Below are positions 49,628-60,284 of a stretch of 64,000 nucleotides of DNA, one piece after another; positions within the stretch are counted from its first letter, which is position 1, and each line of letters begins with the position of its first letter. The position numbers and the translations under genes are program-made. This stretch comes from Semisulcospira habei (taxonomy: Eukaryota; Mollusca; Gastropoda; Semisulcospiridae), in assembly GCA_036245525.1 (NCBI GenBank), contig BTPG01000007.1, forward strand, positions 120,975,844-121,039,843, read 5' to 3'. Under the pieces are notes generated by a model, which saw only the letters and a program-made list of their open reading frames with translations, ran no database searches and was not told where the DNA came from.

Positions 49628-49781
49628 AATAACACGAAGTCGCTTACAGATACTGAAACTAAGAAGTTAGTCACTAACGAACGCTCTTGCCCTTTATCTG
49701 TTTCAAAAGACAAAACAACAATTAGTATTCTATCTAAAAGCAACAACAGAAGACAACCCACTAACCCGTCATCTTCATTCA

Positions 49782-49849
49782 GCAAGAGTGCATAGATTTC
49801 CGTTAGCCAGCTGCAGGCGCAAGGGTTCATGAAAATATAAGTATCTTGC
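49782..49849. repeat. Family A hairpin, copy 39 (degenerate)
   Basis: GCAAGAGTGCATAGATTTCC / TGAAAATATAAGTATCTTGC. Centre CCAGCTGCAGGCGCAAGG weakly paired. Confidence 0.65.
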
Positions 49850-49947
49850 TGGTAGCGTTCGCTGACACTTTCATCTGTGCGCCTAACAAGGAAGAAGGTT
49901 TTTTTTGTTGTTGTTGTTAAGCCTATGACTTCAGAGACGAAACAGGA

Positions 49948-50287
49948 GCAGAGGTAATTAACGTCAAGATGTCTCCAGGTTTAGACGAGAACGAAGAAAA
50001 TCAAACTGTTGTGATGGTTCTTGATATTTTTTATTTATTTATTTTTATTTTGGGGAATGTGGGACTGAAATATGACGTGACAAAGAGAGAATGCCAATTA
50101 TTGTCGACTAGAATTAAGAATCTTCGATGCCATGTCGCCTGACAGTTTCGCGGCCAATGTCAGCTGCATGTGACTAACTTTGGTAAGGACCAAAATATAA
50201 CAGACCAGGAATTAACGTCAAAACGTCAAGATATCTCCAGATTTAAACGAGAACGAAGAAAATCACACTGTTGTGATGGTTCTTGAT

Positions 50288-50335
<48 letters not shown>

Positions 50336-50490
50336 TTTTGTGTATGTGGGACTAAAATATGACGCGACAAAAAGAGGACGCCCATTATTGTACACTAGGA
50401 AACTTCGATTCGATTTTGTATGACTGTTTCGCGGCCAATGTCAGCTGCGTGGGACTAACTTTGGTAAGGACGAAATCATGACACACCAGG
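49948..50490 (+). repeat. Tandem duplication of a 265-275-bp unit
   Basis: Units 49948-50210 and 50211-50490 share CGTCAAGATGTCTCCAGG, GAGAACGAAGAAAATCA, GTTGTGATGGTTCTTGATAT, TTTCGCGGCCAATGTCAGCT and AACTTTGGTAAGGAC. The second unit expanded its ATTT tract (50291-50339). Confidence 0.92.
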
Positions 50491-50497
50491 AGCCAGC

Positions 50498-50610
50498 TTC
50501 ATGAGGGAGCTTAGTCCTGCGCCAGCCAGTAAGCAAGGTGCTCCGCAATAGAGGAGCACCTTGCTTAGTTGCTGGGGCAGGACTAACTTGAGCTCGCTCA
50601 AACATTTGGA
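50498..50610. repeat. Family F hairpin, copy 2
   Basis: GAGCTTAGTCCTGCGCCAGC / GCTGGGGCAGGACTAACTTGAGCTC; inner GCAAGGTGCTCC / GGAGCACCTTGC perfect around GCAATAGA. The TGCTCC / GGAGCA change (copies 1 and 3 have TGCGCC) is on both arms. Confidence 0.92.
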
Positions 50611-50627
50611 CACTGCACTATTATTCA

Positions 50628-50830
50628 TTACTCCCTTCCGTGCCGTTTTTCAAATCTCGGTTCATTTAACGACCAAAAGCCAACACCGTCCAAGAAACAT
50701 GGATACAAATTGGTCCCAGCAAAAGGCATAGATCTTCATGAGCCCCCGGAGTCGCGGGGGCTCATGAGGATCTATGTCTCTTGCAGCTGGATCGCGTTCA
50801 TTTTTTTCTTAGCAGTGAAGGGGGTTAATT
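50628..50830. mobile_element. TTAA-type element with family A hairpin, copy 40
   Basis: Left CATTACTCCCTTCCGTGCCG, right AGCAGTGAAGGGGGTTAA. Hairpin 50719-50784. Flank ACGACCAAAAGCCAACACCG is shared with 13.4, 35.3 and 60.8 kb. Confidence 0.88.
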
Positions 50831-51135
50831 AACTCGTATCCTTCAACTGTTTACAAAAAAGAAGAAGAAAAGTGAGCTATTAATAGACGATGACACTCCG
50901 CAGATCTACTAGAAAAAAGCAACAGTATCATTTTACATCTTCCCAAAACACCATCTACGATACTCCATTTTTTTCTCTTCTTTTATCCCTCTGTTTTCCG
51001 TCACAATTACACTCCAGTCGTTACAACGAACAAAAGAGCTACCACGTCTCCACATTGATCGTCAGAAACTTGCAACAGAAAATCAAAGTTGGTGGGACTT
51101 GGAGACACGCTCGCAGCGAATACAAGCACCCACGT

Positions 51136-51201
51136 GCAAGAGGCATAGATCCTCATGAGCCCCCGCGACTGCGGGGGCTCATGAGGATCTATGCCTCTTG
51201 C
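51136..51201. repeat. Family A hairpin, copy 41 (perfect)
   Basis: 66 bp identical to copy 38. Outer context CACGTGCAAGAGG / CCTCTTGCCG. Both arms are exactly complementary. Confidence 0.97.
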
Positions 51202-51204
51202 CGA

Positions 51205-52045
51205 TTCATTTTGAGTCTGCTTTGCCTTCAAACTGACGGTCATCTGTGTTTGGTGTACGGTCCAAAGAGCCGCGTCTGGTATATCTTTTTCATTTGTGCT
51301 TCAAACTGCAGAAATAAATTTTCGACTGTGATGGCAGAAAGTTAGTGCCTGATTATCTTGGTTTCTGCAGAAGAAAAAAAAAAATCAGCAATCTTAGCTG
51401 AATGGGTAATTTTAAATTCATTTAAATCGGATCATTATTTTCCTTTACGATTAGGCGTATTCCTAATCTGGAACTGTGATCTCATATTGCATTTTAATGG
51501 TTGTTGTAATGCTTGTCCGATCTTTTAGTAAACATAATGTTATAATTATTCTTTTATTACTATTTTAGCGTAATGATCCCATCCAAAAGATTTTTTTTCT
51601 TGTGATACGCGATAAAGTGTTTTGAATCGTGAATCTTGAACTTTCTTTTTTTACGCTCCAGTGCGCTGTCAAAAGAATATCCCTTTTGTTACAATAATTG
51701 TTTTGAATATGGCATCACTACAGAAGAAATAGCGTGTTATCATAGTGGTCCTTCAGCTCAATCCATGTGTGTGCCACGTAGCTAAAGTTTATGAATAGCA
51801 GATGGCTGTACAAAATGGGTCCTGCGTGAGGTATAAATTACACACGCAGATCAATCGTTCGCGTTTTGAAATTTTTATAACAAGAGTTAAATTGTATTAA
51901 GCAAGAGCCCTTACGTAAAACCTTGAAAAAATGTACCAGCCACTACAATTTGAGTGCACTGCTCAACACAAAATTACAGTAGCAACCCTAACGAATTCCT
52001 ACAACTAAACAGCAAAAATATAAAATATCAGTATTTTTTTTCCAT
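51205..52045. other. No recognisable feature
   Basis: AT-rich non-coding DNA. No palindromic element in 840 bp, the longest hairpin-free stretch in this part of the window. Confidence 0.4.
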
Positions 52046-52047
52046 CC

Positions 52048-52113
52048 GCAAGAGGCATAGATTCTCATGAGCCCCTGCGAATGCAGGGGCTCATGAGAAT
52101 CTATGCCTCTTGC
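52048..52113. repeat. Family A hairpin, copy 42 (perfect, second subtype)
   Basis: Differs from copies 38 and 41 at two stem positions (ATTC for ATCC, CCCCTGC for CCCCCGC), each with the compensating change in the other arm. Loop GAAT. Confidence 0.97.
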
Positions 52114-52114
52114 A

Positions 52115-52870
52115 GACAGACAATCATTGGCTGATAAACTCCCCTTTTCTTTCTCTGTCATGTAAGGCAGGCGCCCTTTTGGTTTCCCGGGACAAGTTTG
52201 ATTTTCTGACCGTCGCCGACAGGGAGGAGGAGCTTGAGGACGGGAGGAAAACGGGAGGCCCCCCGACAAATGTTTACCTGCACGGAGAGAGCACGTGTTT
52301 GGGTCCCCATCCCAAGCGGCCGGCGAAGGTAAACTCTTGTCAGAAGTGGCGGCGGGCCGAAGGCGGTCTCCTATAGAATGGGACCTCTTGTTTTGTCTCG
52401 CTGGGCCTCCCTCGAATTGTTTCGGGTCCTGTGGTATTGATAGACTCCTGTCGAGTGCAGTTTGTGTCCTTTCTTTCGTTCTTTCTGACTTGCTTGGAGT
52501 TTCCTTTCTGTGTTTCTGATGTGTGCGTGTGTTTTTGTGTTTTTTTCCAGCTTTGTTTTGTTTTCGGTCTGTGTTCTTGTGTAATTTTTATACGTTAAAT
52601 TTTCAAGTTAAAGATTAACGATTTGTAATTGTCATAGAACTTTTTTTTAACGTTCTGTTCTTGTAACTTTGTATACGTTACATTTTTACTGAAGAATAAT
52701 CGTTACAGATTTTTCGTTTTGTTTTACAAGTTGCAAGAATGAATAAATGACGGATGAATGCACACTGTTCTGACATGTAGTGACAAATATTTCCTTCGCC
52801 TGTTCGATTAATTATTGCAACCTGAGTCTGTTCGTGTGTTGTTTTGCTCAGCCTTTCTGCATGTCGTGTT
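52115..52870. other. No recognised gene
   Basis: 52180-52390 is GC-rich with mixed composition; frames read through without a recognised domain. The remainder is T-rich. Confidence 0.3.
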
Positions 52871-52872
52871 AT

Positions 52873-53082
52873 CTCATTGTACCCCAAGACCGAAATCCCC
52901 AATTTTGCCGTTGTCATCTGAAGACTGCATTGCAGCGCAGGACACAGATCGACCATGATAGTTCAAGGGTGATGCCAGAATAGCTTGGCGCCCTTAGGCG
53001 CCAAGCTATTCTGGCATCACCCTTGAACTATCATGGTCGATCCATATCTTGCTGTGGTGTGCCTGGGGTAGAATGAGTTAAA
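52873..53082. mobile_element. Family B element, copy 24 (B1 subtype, perfect core)
   Basis: Left CTCATTGTACCCCAAGACCG, right CTGGGGTAGAATGAGTTAA. Core 52947-53042: two perfect 46-nt arms, loop CTTA. The GATGCC / GGCATC variant (usual GGTGCC / GGCACC) is present on both arms. Confidence 0.95.
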
Positions 53083-53290
53083 TATAAGTGTGAAATAAAC
53101 GAATGCATATTTTACTGACAATAGAAAAAAAAAACTCAGCAAAGAAAGAAATACGTTTAGAAACGTAAAGTAGGACACTGCTTATTAAAAATACTGCTTA
53201 AACGTCTTCTTCTTTTTTTTTAATTTTAAAGAAGCTATACAAAGAATTGCAATGGTCTACTTATCTTTTTGAGGCAAGAGATGCAACTTC

Positions 53291-53501
53291 AACCCATTTA
53301 AGCCCAAAGCCCTACAGCAGGAGAAGGATCGATCATAATAATTCAAGGGTAGTGCTAGATTAGCTTGGCACAATCAGGAGCCAAGCTAATCTGGCACTAC
53401 CCTTGAATTATTATGGTCGAGCCATCTCCTGCAGCTGGTACAGAGTCGTTAGATGACGCCTCCAAAATCTGGACAAGCGGCGATGGGAGTAAATGGGTTA
53501 A
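53291..53501. mobile_element. Family B element, copy 25 (B2 subtype)
   Basis: AACCCATTTAAGCCCAAAGC to GGGAGTAAATGGGTTAA. Here the asymmetric piece (GTCGTTAGATGACGCCTCC) lies on the right, opposite to 47.2 kb, so the element is in the other orientation. Core 53328-53422. ATTCAAG..CTTGAATTATTATGG co-vary with ATCATAATAATT. Confidence 0.92.
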
Positions 53502-53624
53502 TTGCAGCTCTTGCTTGAAAAAGTAAGAAGACCATTGCAAGCCTGACTGTATGTCTATTTTGACATACAAAAATAGACAGCGCTGTACTTATACTTTCTA
53601 AGCGTATTAATTTCTTTTGGCGGG

Positions 53625-53695
53625 GTGATTGGGGGGGGGGGGGATGGGCGGGGGAGGGGGTGGGGCGAGGGTGGGGGTGGGGGTGGGGAGGTATT
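53625..53695 (+). repeat. G-rich tract
   Basis: GGGGTGGG and GGTGGGGGT runs, quadruplex-prone. Confidence 0.85.
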
Positions 53696-53768
53696 TCTTT
53701 GCATTGTGCGCTCTTGGCCACCGGTCATTCTTTTGATCTGGATGAAATAACAGTGGTGTCCTTTAGCC

Positions 53769-53878
53769 AGTTGTGTGTCGGTAGCGGTTTTAGTCGCGAT
53801 GATTCCTACTTGAATAACACCCTGACATCCTGCAGGAATCATCGAGACTAAAACCGCTACCGACACACAAAGGGTTAA
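53769..53878. mobile_element. Family D element, copy 4 (long loop)
   Basis: GTGTGTCGGTAGCGGTTTTA / TAAAACCGCTACCGACACAC, then AAAGGGTTAA. Arm GTCGCGATGATTCCT / AGGAATCATCGAGAC; a 23-nt extra loop (ACTTGAATAACACCCTGACAT) contrasts with the 10-nt loop of copy 3. The left terminus lacks TTAACCCTTT. Confidence 0.88.
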
Positions 53879-54103
53879 TTCGTTTTTGTTTTTCTATTTA
53901 TATAATGAAACAAGCACGTTGGAACGTTCTGGACGATCGAGTTTTCAAATGTGGGTCGTTAATTTTGTAAGAAGCGATATCCATTGAAATAAATCTCTGG
54001 GCCTGGCTCGGCGATTTTTCAAGTTTTTTTTTATTTTTTTTTTATAGAGAACAACTCAGTGAGCACAAGATCTCAAGCGGGCTGACGTCAGAAAAAGTTT
54101 GGA

Positions 54104-54106
<3 letters not shown>

Positions 54107-54197
<91 letters not shown>
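54107..54197 (+). repeat. (AAT)n microsatellite = LINE tail
   Basis: About 30 AAT units; on the minus strand it is the (ATT)n tail of the adjacent LINE 3' end. Confidence 0.97.
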
Positions 54198-54198
<1 letters not shown>

Positions 54199-54330
54199 GA
54201 TATTTATATAGCGCTTAACCTCCAAATTAATAATACTCGAAGCGCTTTACAAGATCACAAATCACACAACAAAAGTACAAGAAAGTAAAAGCTGCAATAA
54301 ACGTTACAACTAAAGTGACACATATCAAAA
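54198..54330 (-). mobile_element. LINE 3' end, same family as 13.6-14.9 kb
   Basis: Minus strand reads AGCGCTTCGAGTATTATTAA, AGCGCTATATAAATATCC then (ATT)n. The same hairpin-forming AGCGCTT / AAGCGCT pair precedes the tail at 14.8 kb. Only about 100-130 bp of untranslated sequence remains. Confidence 0.8.
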
Positions 54331-54333
54331 GCT

Positions 54334-54337
<4 letters not shown>

Positions 54338-54405
<68 letters not shown>

Positions 54406-54461
54406 GACACACACACACACACACACAGTGACACACACACACACACACAGTGACACACACA

Positions 54462-54546
<85 letters not shown>
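54338..54546 (+). repeat. (CA)n microsatellite with regular GTGACA interruptions
   Basis: Five GTGACA interruptions near 54366, 54404, 54428, 54450 and 54468 divide the array into CA blocks, followed by a pure run to 54546. Confidence 0.97.
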
Positions 54547-54547
<1 letters not shown>

Positions 54548-55408
54548 GTTACAAGAACAATTACTGCCAAAAATTTCTAATACACTGAGAACGCGTCTTA
54601 ACTATACGCATAAAAAAGAAGAAGAAGAAAGAAATAGCAAACCCTCCTAACTCTAACACAATTCATTTCATGCAGAAACTACGAAAAAATGTTATGAGAA
54701 TCCCACCTCTTGTAAAGACTACAACTAATATTTTTCTCTGCGGCTCAGAAATTGTGGTCATGCGATAGTGGAAGTTAACAAACTTGGAGTATAACAACAG
54801 GAAAAATTGCCCCCCTCCCACCCCAACCGCTCCTCCCCCCTCCCCCGCCTCTCTCTCTCTCCCCCCCCCCCCCCCATCCCAGGCGATCTTTTGTATCGAA
54901 GTTTATTGTAATTCTGTTAGTTTCTTTTTTTTAACAGTTACTTGTTTTACGGTAAATTATTATATCCCGAAAAAAATAAACACAAACGAACAAACAAACA
55001 AAACAACGACAACAACAACAACAAAAGAGAAAGGAGAGGAAAGGAAACGAAACAATTTACATAAACAGACGTGCGCAAGATCTACGGTCCATTATCGGGG
55101 ACCTGCCCATAATTCTCTATAATAGTTGACAAAATGTCACCTGGACAAAGTCGGTCGCAGTCGGTCCGCTCACACTAGTCACACGGCCCGATGTCCTTTT
55201 GCAAACTGGGTACTGCGTTCAGATGCACTTATATAAACTACAAAAGGGTGGCCGGATGCTTGTCCTGTATGAATTCCCTGTACGAGGACAGTCATGTTTG
55301 ATTTTTCTGCAGTAAATATTTTTATACCACACAATACTGTCGTGGTGTTTTCTTGGTGTTTTCCGTGTAAACTGCGGGGGCGGTCCAGTTAGCTCACGAT
55401 CGACAAAT

Positions 55409-55545
55409 GCATGTCTACAGTACACTATTCTGTAAAGTGGTTATTAACACATTTAAGGCGAACCCTACCCTCCTCCCCCCCCCCCACCCCCACCAATCGA
55501 TGGCTGCGGAAGTGTCTACAGTATACACTCTTGGGTGAAGGATTA
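55409..55545. repeat. Family K first partial unit
   Basis: ATGTCTACAGTACACTATTC, GTTATTAACACATTTAAGGCG, then C-run, then ATCGATGGCTGCGGAAGTGT. Tandemly repeated in the next entry. Confidence 0.7.
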
Positions 55546-55652
55546 TTAACTCATTTAAGGCGCCCCTTATCGATAGCTGCGGAGGTTTCGTATAGCGTTG
55601 CCATCGGCAACGCTATACTAACACTTCCGCAGCTATTGATGCGGGGCACCTG
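55546..55652. mobile_element. Family K palindromic element
   Basis: TTAACTCATTTAAGGCGCCC with arms TATCGATAGCTGCGGAGGTT / AACACTTCCGCAGCTATTGA and centre GTATAGCGTTGCC / GGCAACGCTATAC perfectly paired around ATC. Confidence 0.88.
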
Positions 55653-55976
55653 GAATGCGCTAATACACTGTGTTGACAAAGGTCTTGATGCTTGGTTGAT
55701 GTACGTGCCAAACTGAATTTCAGTGAGCGTTTGTTTTGAATTTTTTAGTTTCTGCTTTTTTTTTCTTTTGGGTTTGATTGTAATACGTGCTTAAAAATGA
55801 AAAACAGAATTTATTAAACGCCATTCTAGTTTAAATTTGGTACATTTTTGTTCGATTTCGGTCGTTGTATAAATCCATTATAGTCAATTTAAAAAAGGTC
55901 GTTTGTACACCAGAAACATTGGCTGTGTTAAAAGTATCAACATCTGTATTAATTTGAGGAAAATCTTTCAATACTT

Positions 55977-56108
55977 TTAACCCTGAGGCTGTCGGTGGCT
56001 GTTTTAGTTGCGATGATTCCTGTAACCCCTTTCTGTGTAGCTAGAGGATCTTGTCGCCATGATTCATGCAGGAATGACATAACCCGCTAGCGACAGCTCA
56101 AGGGTTAA
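55977..56108. mobile_element. Family D element, copy 5 (with internal insertion)
   Basis: TTAACCCTGAGGCTGTCGGT to AGCGACAGCTCAAGGGTTAA. Centre contains a second ACCCCTTTCTGTGTAGCTAG piece and a repeated CGCGATGATTC-type arm (GTTGCGATGATTCCTG then TCGCCATGATTCATGC), as though two left arms were joined. Confidence 0.8.
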
Positions 56109-56144
56109 TGCGTGTAATATGTCATTAAACGCTTTTTAATTTTT

Positions 56145-56285
56145 AAGACAAGTATCTCACACTGTTTATGAGATGCAGAAGTTCTTATTTATATCACATT
56201 ACTAAAGGATTTTCTCTACTGTTTAAAACAAGTATCTCACACTGTGAGATGCAGAAGTTTTTATTTCTATCACATTACAAAAAAA
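56145..56285 (+). repeat. 80-bp tandem duplication
   Basis: ACAAGTATCTCACACTGT ... GAGATGCAGAAGTTCTTATT ... TATCACATTAC occurs twice (56148-56206, 56228-56278). The second lacks TTTAT, making TCTCACACTGTGAGA a short palindrome. Confidence 0.92.
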
Positions 56286-56289
56286 AAAA

Positions 56290-56795
56290 AAAAATCCCTA
56301 CATTTTTAAAACATGCCAACATACAATGATCTAGTCCAGGAAACAATTTATGATCACACTGATGACATTGCCAAATGAAATTGAAGTTACACAAGACTGT
56401 AACATTGATAGCTCAAAAGAAAAAGAAACACAATAACGGATAAAAAAAAAATATCGTCGCTTGATTACATTATATTTATGGTTGTTTCATCCACTAAGAT
56501 GAGAATAATAAAACACAAATCACGTCAAACAATTCATTTGAAATGATAAAACTGTAAAACACATCAAATGTTTCCAATGATGTCGATTACGTTTCGTTTG
56601 TTAGGCAGTATCTTCTGCAATGTATTGTTTCGTCACACGATGCAATATCTCGTTATTAGCAGCTAGAAACGAATTTGTAAATATGAGAATTCATTTCATT
56701 CGGATAAATGTGGCAAATATTTTCCTCAGTATGCTGTGTCGTTATTTCCGCGAATGAAATATTTCCCATCTTGTAAATCAGCGCCGTATAATCTG
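56290..56795. other. No recognisable gene
   Basis: AT-rich. Could include untranslated sequence, but nothing codes. Confidence 0.4.
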
Positions 56796-56798
56796 TGT

Positions 56799-57013
56799 TT
56801 AACTCCTTCCGTGCTACTGGACGCATATTTGTTTCTGAAATCTTCATTCGATCAGTTCAACGACCACGAGACACAGCCGTCAAAGGAGCATGGGTACAAA
56901 GTGGTCTCAGCAAGAGACATAGAGCCTCATGAGCCCCCGCATTCGCGGGGGCTCATGAGGCTCTATGTCTCTTGCACCTGAATAACGTTTTCTAGACAGC
57001 GAAGGGGTCAATC
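56799..57013. mobile_element. TTAA-type element with family A hairpin, copy 43 (arms co-varying)
   Basis: TTTAACTCCTTCCGTGCTAC to AGACAGCGAAGGGGTCAA. Hairpin 56910-56975: ACATAGAGCCTCATGAG / CTCATGAGGCTCTATGT, with the private GAGCC / GGCTC change on both arms, loop ATTC. Confidence 0.94.
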
Positions 57014-57089
57014 TTCCAAAATAAATCAGAAATTATGCGCACAAACCAAACTATGTTATATTTTCCTTTTTAACAAATACAAATCTGGA

Positions 57090-57202
57090 GCCAGTTGCAT
57101 GAGCGAGCTTAGTCCTGCATCAGCCACTAAGCAAAGTGCGCCGCTACAGCGGCGCACCTTGCTTAGTGGCTGGTGCAAGACTAAGCTCGCTTATGCAACT
57201 GG
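57090..57202. repeat. Family F hairpin, copy 3 (most complete)
   Basis: CCAGTTGCATGAGCGAGCTT / AAGCTCGCTTATGCAACTGG; inner AGTGCGCCGCT / AGCGGCGCACC around loop ACA. Arm length about 53 nt. Confidence 0.94.
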
Positions 57203-57409
57203 TTCAGGGTCCTTTTTTGTAAGCTGTCTTATTTTTCAATATGTTGTTGAAAAGGCCGGCCTGTATGCTAGCGAGAAATCAAGGGTGAGTTTATTGCTCT
57301 CATGAAAGGCAACCCGATACGCTTGTCTCTGGTTTTACGATCCTTTTTTTGTAGTTACACCCTCACGATTTACTCGATCTGAGGGTGTGGATTAGACCCA
57401 GCTCTTCTA

Positions 57410-57476
57410 GCAAGAGGCTTAGATTCTCACCAGGCCCATGCAGTCTCATGGGCTCACGAGAATCCATGCCGCGTGC
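57410..57476. repeat. Family A hairpin, copy 44
   Basis: GCAAGAGGCTTAGATTCTCA / GAGAATCCATGCCGCGTGC, stem GGCCCATGCAG / TCATGGGCTC. The CCATG / CATGG stem change (usual CCCTG / CAGGG) is on both arms. Confidence 0.85.
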
Positions 57477-57894
57477 ACGTGGAACGGATTTCACTCAGGG
57501 ACTGCTGAGCAAAGATTTTGATTGCTCGCATCAGAGATTGTTTCAAGTTGAGTCGTTGGCTGATGCAATGATTACCTCCTCTCTCTTGGAGACATAGATG
57601 TAAACAGATTTGATCCTAGCAAACCACTGTGTCAGTTCCTTATATGCCACTGCAGAAGGTAACCAGTATGATGTAAAATTGTAGATAGGCATTTATAGTG
57701 CAACATAATTTTTCCTTCAAAGTCAGATAATTATGTTCTGATCTGTAATTTGTGATCGCAGATTCTGGTGACGGCGCACACACGAAAACAAAGTGTGACA
57801 GCTCACTGAATGACTTTCAGTAACAAGTCACAAAAGCAGTGCATATTGAAATTTCATCTTGAGGTCTTACAAATTCTGAGCGCCTTTATTGCCG

Positions 57895-57927
<33 letters not shown>
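57895..57927 (+). repeat. Poly-A tract
   Basis: About 32 A, 18 bp before a family A hairpin. Confidence 0.93.
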
Positions 57928-57929
<2 letters not shown>

Positions 57930-57944
57930 GAACACGATGCAAAT

Positions 57945-58010
57945 GCAAGAGACATATGTCCTCATGAGCCCGCGCATTTGCGCGGGCTCATGGGGATCTG
58001 TGTCTCTTGC
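57945..58010. repeat. Family A hairpin, copy 45 (arms co-varying)
   Basis: GCAAGAGACATATGTCCTCA / TGGGGATCTGTGTCTCTTGC; stem GCCCGCGC / GCGCGGGC (usual GCCCCCGC), changed on both arms, loop ATTT. Confidence 0.93.
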
Positions 58011-58112
58011 TTCGAAGAATTTTTATCAATTTCCCTATTGCGGATGTGGCTTTTGGCCTTTGAATGAAGAACAATTTTGTGAAATAAAATATGCGTCCAG
58101 TGGCCAGAAAGG

Positions 58113-58325
58113 GTTTAACTCATTGTGTCCCAGGTACGAAATACCTACATTTTGGAGTTGTCCTCTGAGGACTGCATTACAATTTAGGACACAGATCGAC
58201 CATGATAGTTCAAGGGTGGCGCCAGAATAGCTTGGCGCCTCGCCAAGCTATTCTGGCACCACCCATAAACTATCATGGTCGAGCCATATCTTGCTGTGGT
58301 GTGTCGGGACTGAATGACTTAAAAA
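58113..58325. mobile_element. Family B element, copy 26 (B1 subtype)
   Basis: TTTAACTCATTGTGTCCCAG to GTCGGGACTGAATGACTTAA. Core 58195-58286; the left arm runs GGCGCC then TCGCCAAGC, so part of the GGCGCC on the right is missing. Confidence 0.92.
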
Positions 58326-58699
58326 CCCAAGTTGAGTTTATAATGAATACATCCTAGCTTTGTGAGCACGGTAAATGCTGTTATCACTAAATTGCTATAA
58401 TAATTGTCCAAGCTTGCAAATGAGTGAAAGTTATATAAAAAAAAAAATTAAGTGTTTTGTACGTGGAAAAGGTTTCCGCGAAATCAGTCAATTAAGTGCT
58501 TATTTTTAAAAGACCAGAACGCAAGATCATGTGAAGCGTAAATGATTTGTTTTAGTATGAGGAAAATGTTAACAGCCTATCGGAGGACCATTAATTAGAG
58601 TTATTAAGACTGTAACTTTTCCACTGCGATGGACTTGTATAGGTCTTTAGAAAATGCGATTCACCAAATGAAACGGTAAAAGGTCAATTATAGCACTTC

Positions 58700-59150
58700 A
58701 AAACAAAAACGTTTAGTTAGCTAGAGGAGGGAAAACAAACAACAAACAAACCAATAAACAAGCAAAAACAACAGAGGTAAAGCAATAATAATAATAATAA
58801 TAATAATAAAAGAAACATCGACAGCAAAAAAAAAATAAAAAAATAAACCCAACAAACAACAAAATAACCAAAAGAAAAAAAACAACCCAAAAGCAAAACA
58901 AAATAAAAACGAAACAAAACTGAAAACCACACTGAGTAAAGAAACACAAAATAAAATAAAATAAAATAAAATAAAATAAAATAAAATAAAATAAAATAAA
59001 ATAAAAAAAAAAAAAAGAAAAAAAAAGAAAAAAAAAGAAAGAAAATGAAAGAAAATAAATAACATGATTTAAAATGAAATGAAACTTATAAAAAATATCA
59101 ATAAGGAATAAATGAAATAAAAAAAATAAAAATAAAAAAATAAAGCAATG
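58700..59150 (+). repeat. A-rich low complexity with (AAT)n and (AAAAT)n
   Basis: (AAT)n at 58786-58809 and about 11 AAAAT units at 58949-59005 followed by AAAAAG words. Long phenylalanine-rich frames on the minus strand are artefacts. Confidence 0.95.
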
Positions 59151-59219
59151 TACAAGCAGGTTATGTAAGGAGTTTTCTTTTTACGAATGAATGCAAACTT
59201 ACTTGTAATCTACTACATG

Positions 59220-59328
<109 letters not shown>

Positions 59329-59516
59329 ACAGCCGGGCACCACATTCTTTTTCCTCTGGCCAACCCCCCTCCCCCATCCCCCTGCTGTCTGACATATATC
59401 CCACTCCACCCACCAATACTGACGTACACACAGTGTGGCCCCATGTAATCCCCTAATATTAATTGTTGTTCTCAGCATATTGGCCCCTGACAAAGCGTGG
59501 GCGATGTGTTCTCAAG

Positions 59517-59540
59517 AAAACCGCTAGATGGCGCCACGAT
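59517..59540. promoter_or_regulatory. CTCF-like motif
   Basis: GCTAGATGGCGCCAC matches the core of animal CTCF sites (CTAGATGGCGC type). Function is inference only. Confidence 0.3.
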
Positions 59541-59661
59541 TGTTGTTCAGAGTGACGCCCCTTGCTTTGAATATTTTACAGAAATAGGTCACGCTGTTTG
59601 GCTGCACAGTTCACGTCCGTCGTCATGTGTCTGTGTTTTGAACACTGAGATTCCACACGTA

Positions 59662-59882
59662 TTAACCCTTTTCATTAATGATACACAACTGCTTGAAATC
59701 AAATTCACTGTGATAGTTCAGGGGTGGTGCCTGAGTAGCTTGGCGCCTGAGGCGCCAAGCTATTCAGGCACCACCCTTGAACTAAAATGGTTATCTATCA
59801 CCTAGTCTGTAATTTAGCTTTAATAGGACAATATGAACATTTAAACAAACAAAAAATCAGCCTCAGGATGTAATCGAGTTAG
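59662..59882. mobile_element. Family B element, copy 27 (B3 subtype, arms co-varying)
   Basis: TTAACCCTTTTCATTAATGA to CTCAGGATGTAATCGAGTTA. Core 59701-59793: GGTGCCTGAGTAGCTTGG / CCAAGCTATTCAGGCACC; the GCCTGA / TCAGGC variant is on both arms. Loop TGA. Confidence 0.93.
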
Positions 59883-60074
59883 GGAAAGAGACATCACGAA
59901 GGACCTGTGCGTTAAGCGGAAGATTCAGCCTTCAATGCAAAAAGCGAAAAGAAAATGTCACCGGCTTAATGTGTTAACCCATTACCTGCCAGGAAAAAGG
60001 TGATCCCAATTTATTTGCAAGAGACCTAGTTCTATGTTCTTTGGATGTCTGAGCCGCTGAATTTTCCACATTTT

Positions 60075-60284
60075 AACACATTGAGCACTGAGGTCGTATC
60101 CACAAATTTTGAAATTCTCATTCGAAGACTATCGTATACAGTTTCTGAGACACACCGACCTTGATGGTTTAAGGGTGGTGTCAGAATAGCTTGGCGCCAC
60201 TAGGCGCCAAGCTATTCTGACACCAACCTTAAACTATGTTTCTTGATCAACAGTTTGTTTTGTACTAGGGATAAATGGTTAACT
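60075..60284. mobile_element. Family B element, copy 28 (arms co-varying)
   Basis: TTAACACATTGAGCACTGAG to GTACTAGGGATAAATGGTTAA. Core 60157-60248, GGTGTCAGAATAGC / GCTATTCTGACACC (usual GTGCC / GGCAC), and GGTTTAAGG / CCTTAAAC, both matched. Loop ACTA. Confidence 0.92.

Noticed and set aside
52110..52520. Possible exon in the GC-rich stretch at 52.2-52.4 kb
   Set aside because: No recognised domain or convincing splice sites; frame choice is arbitrary.
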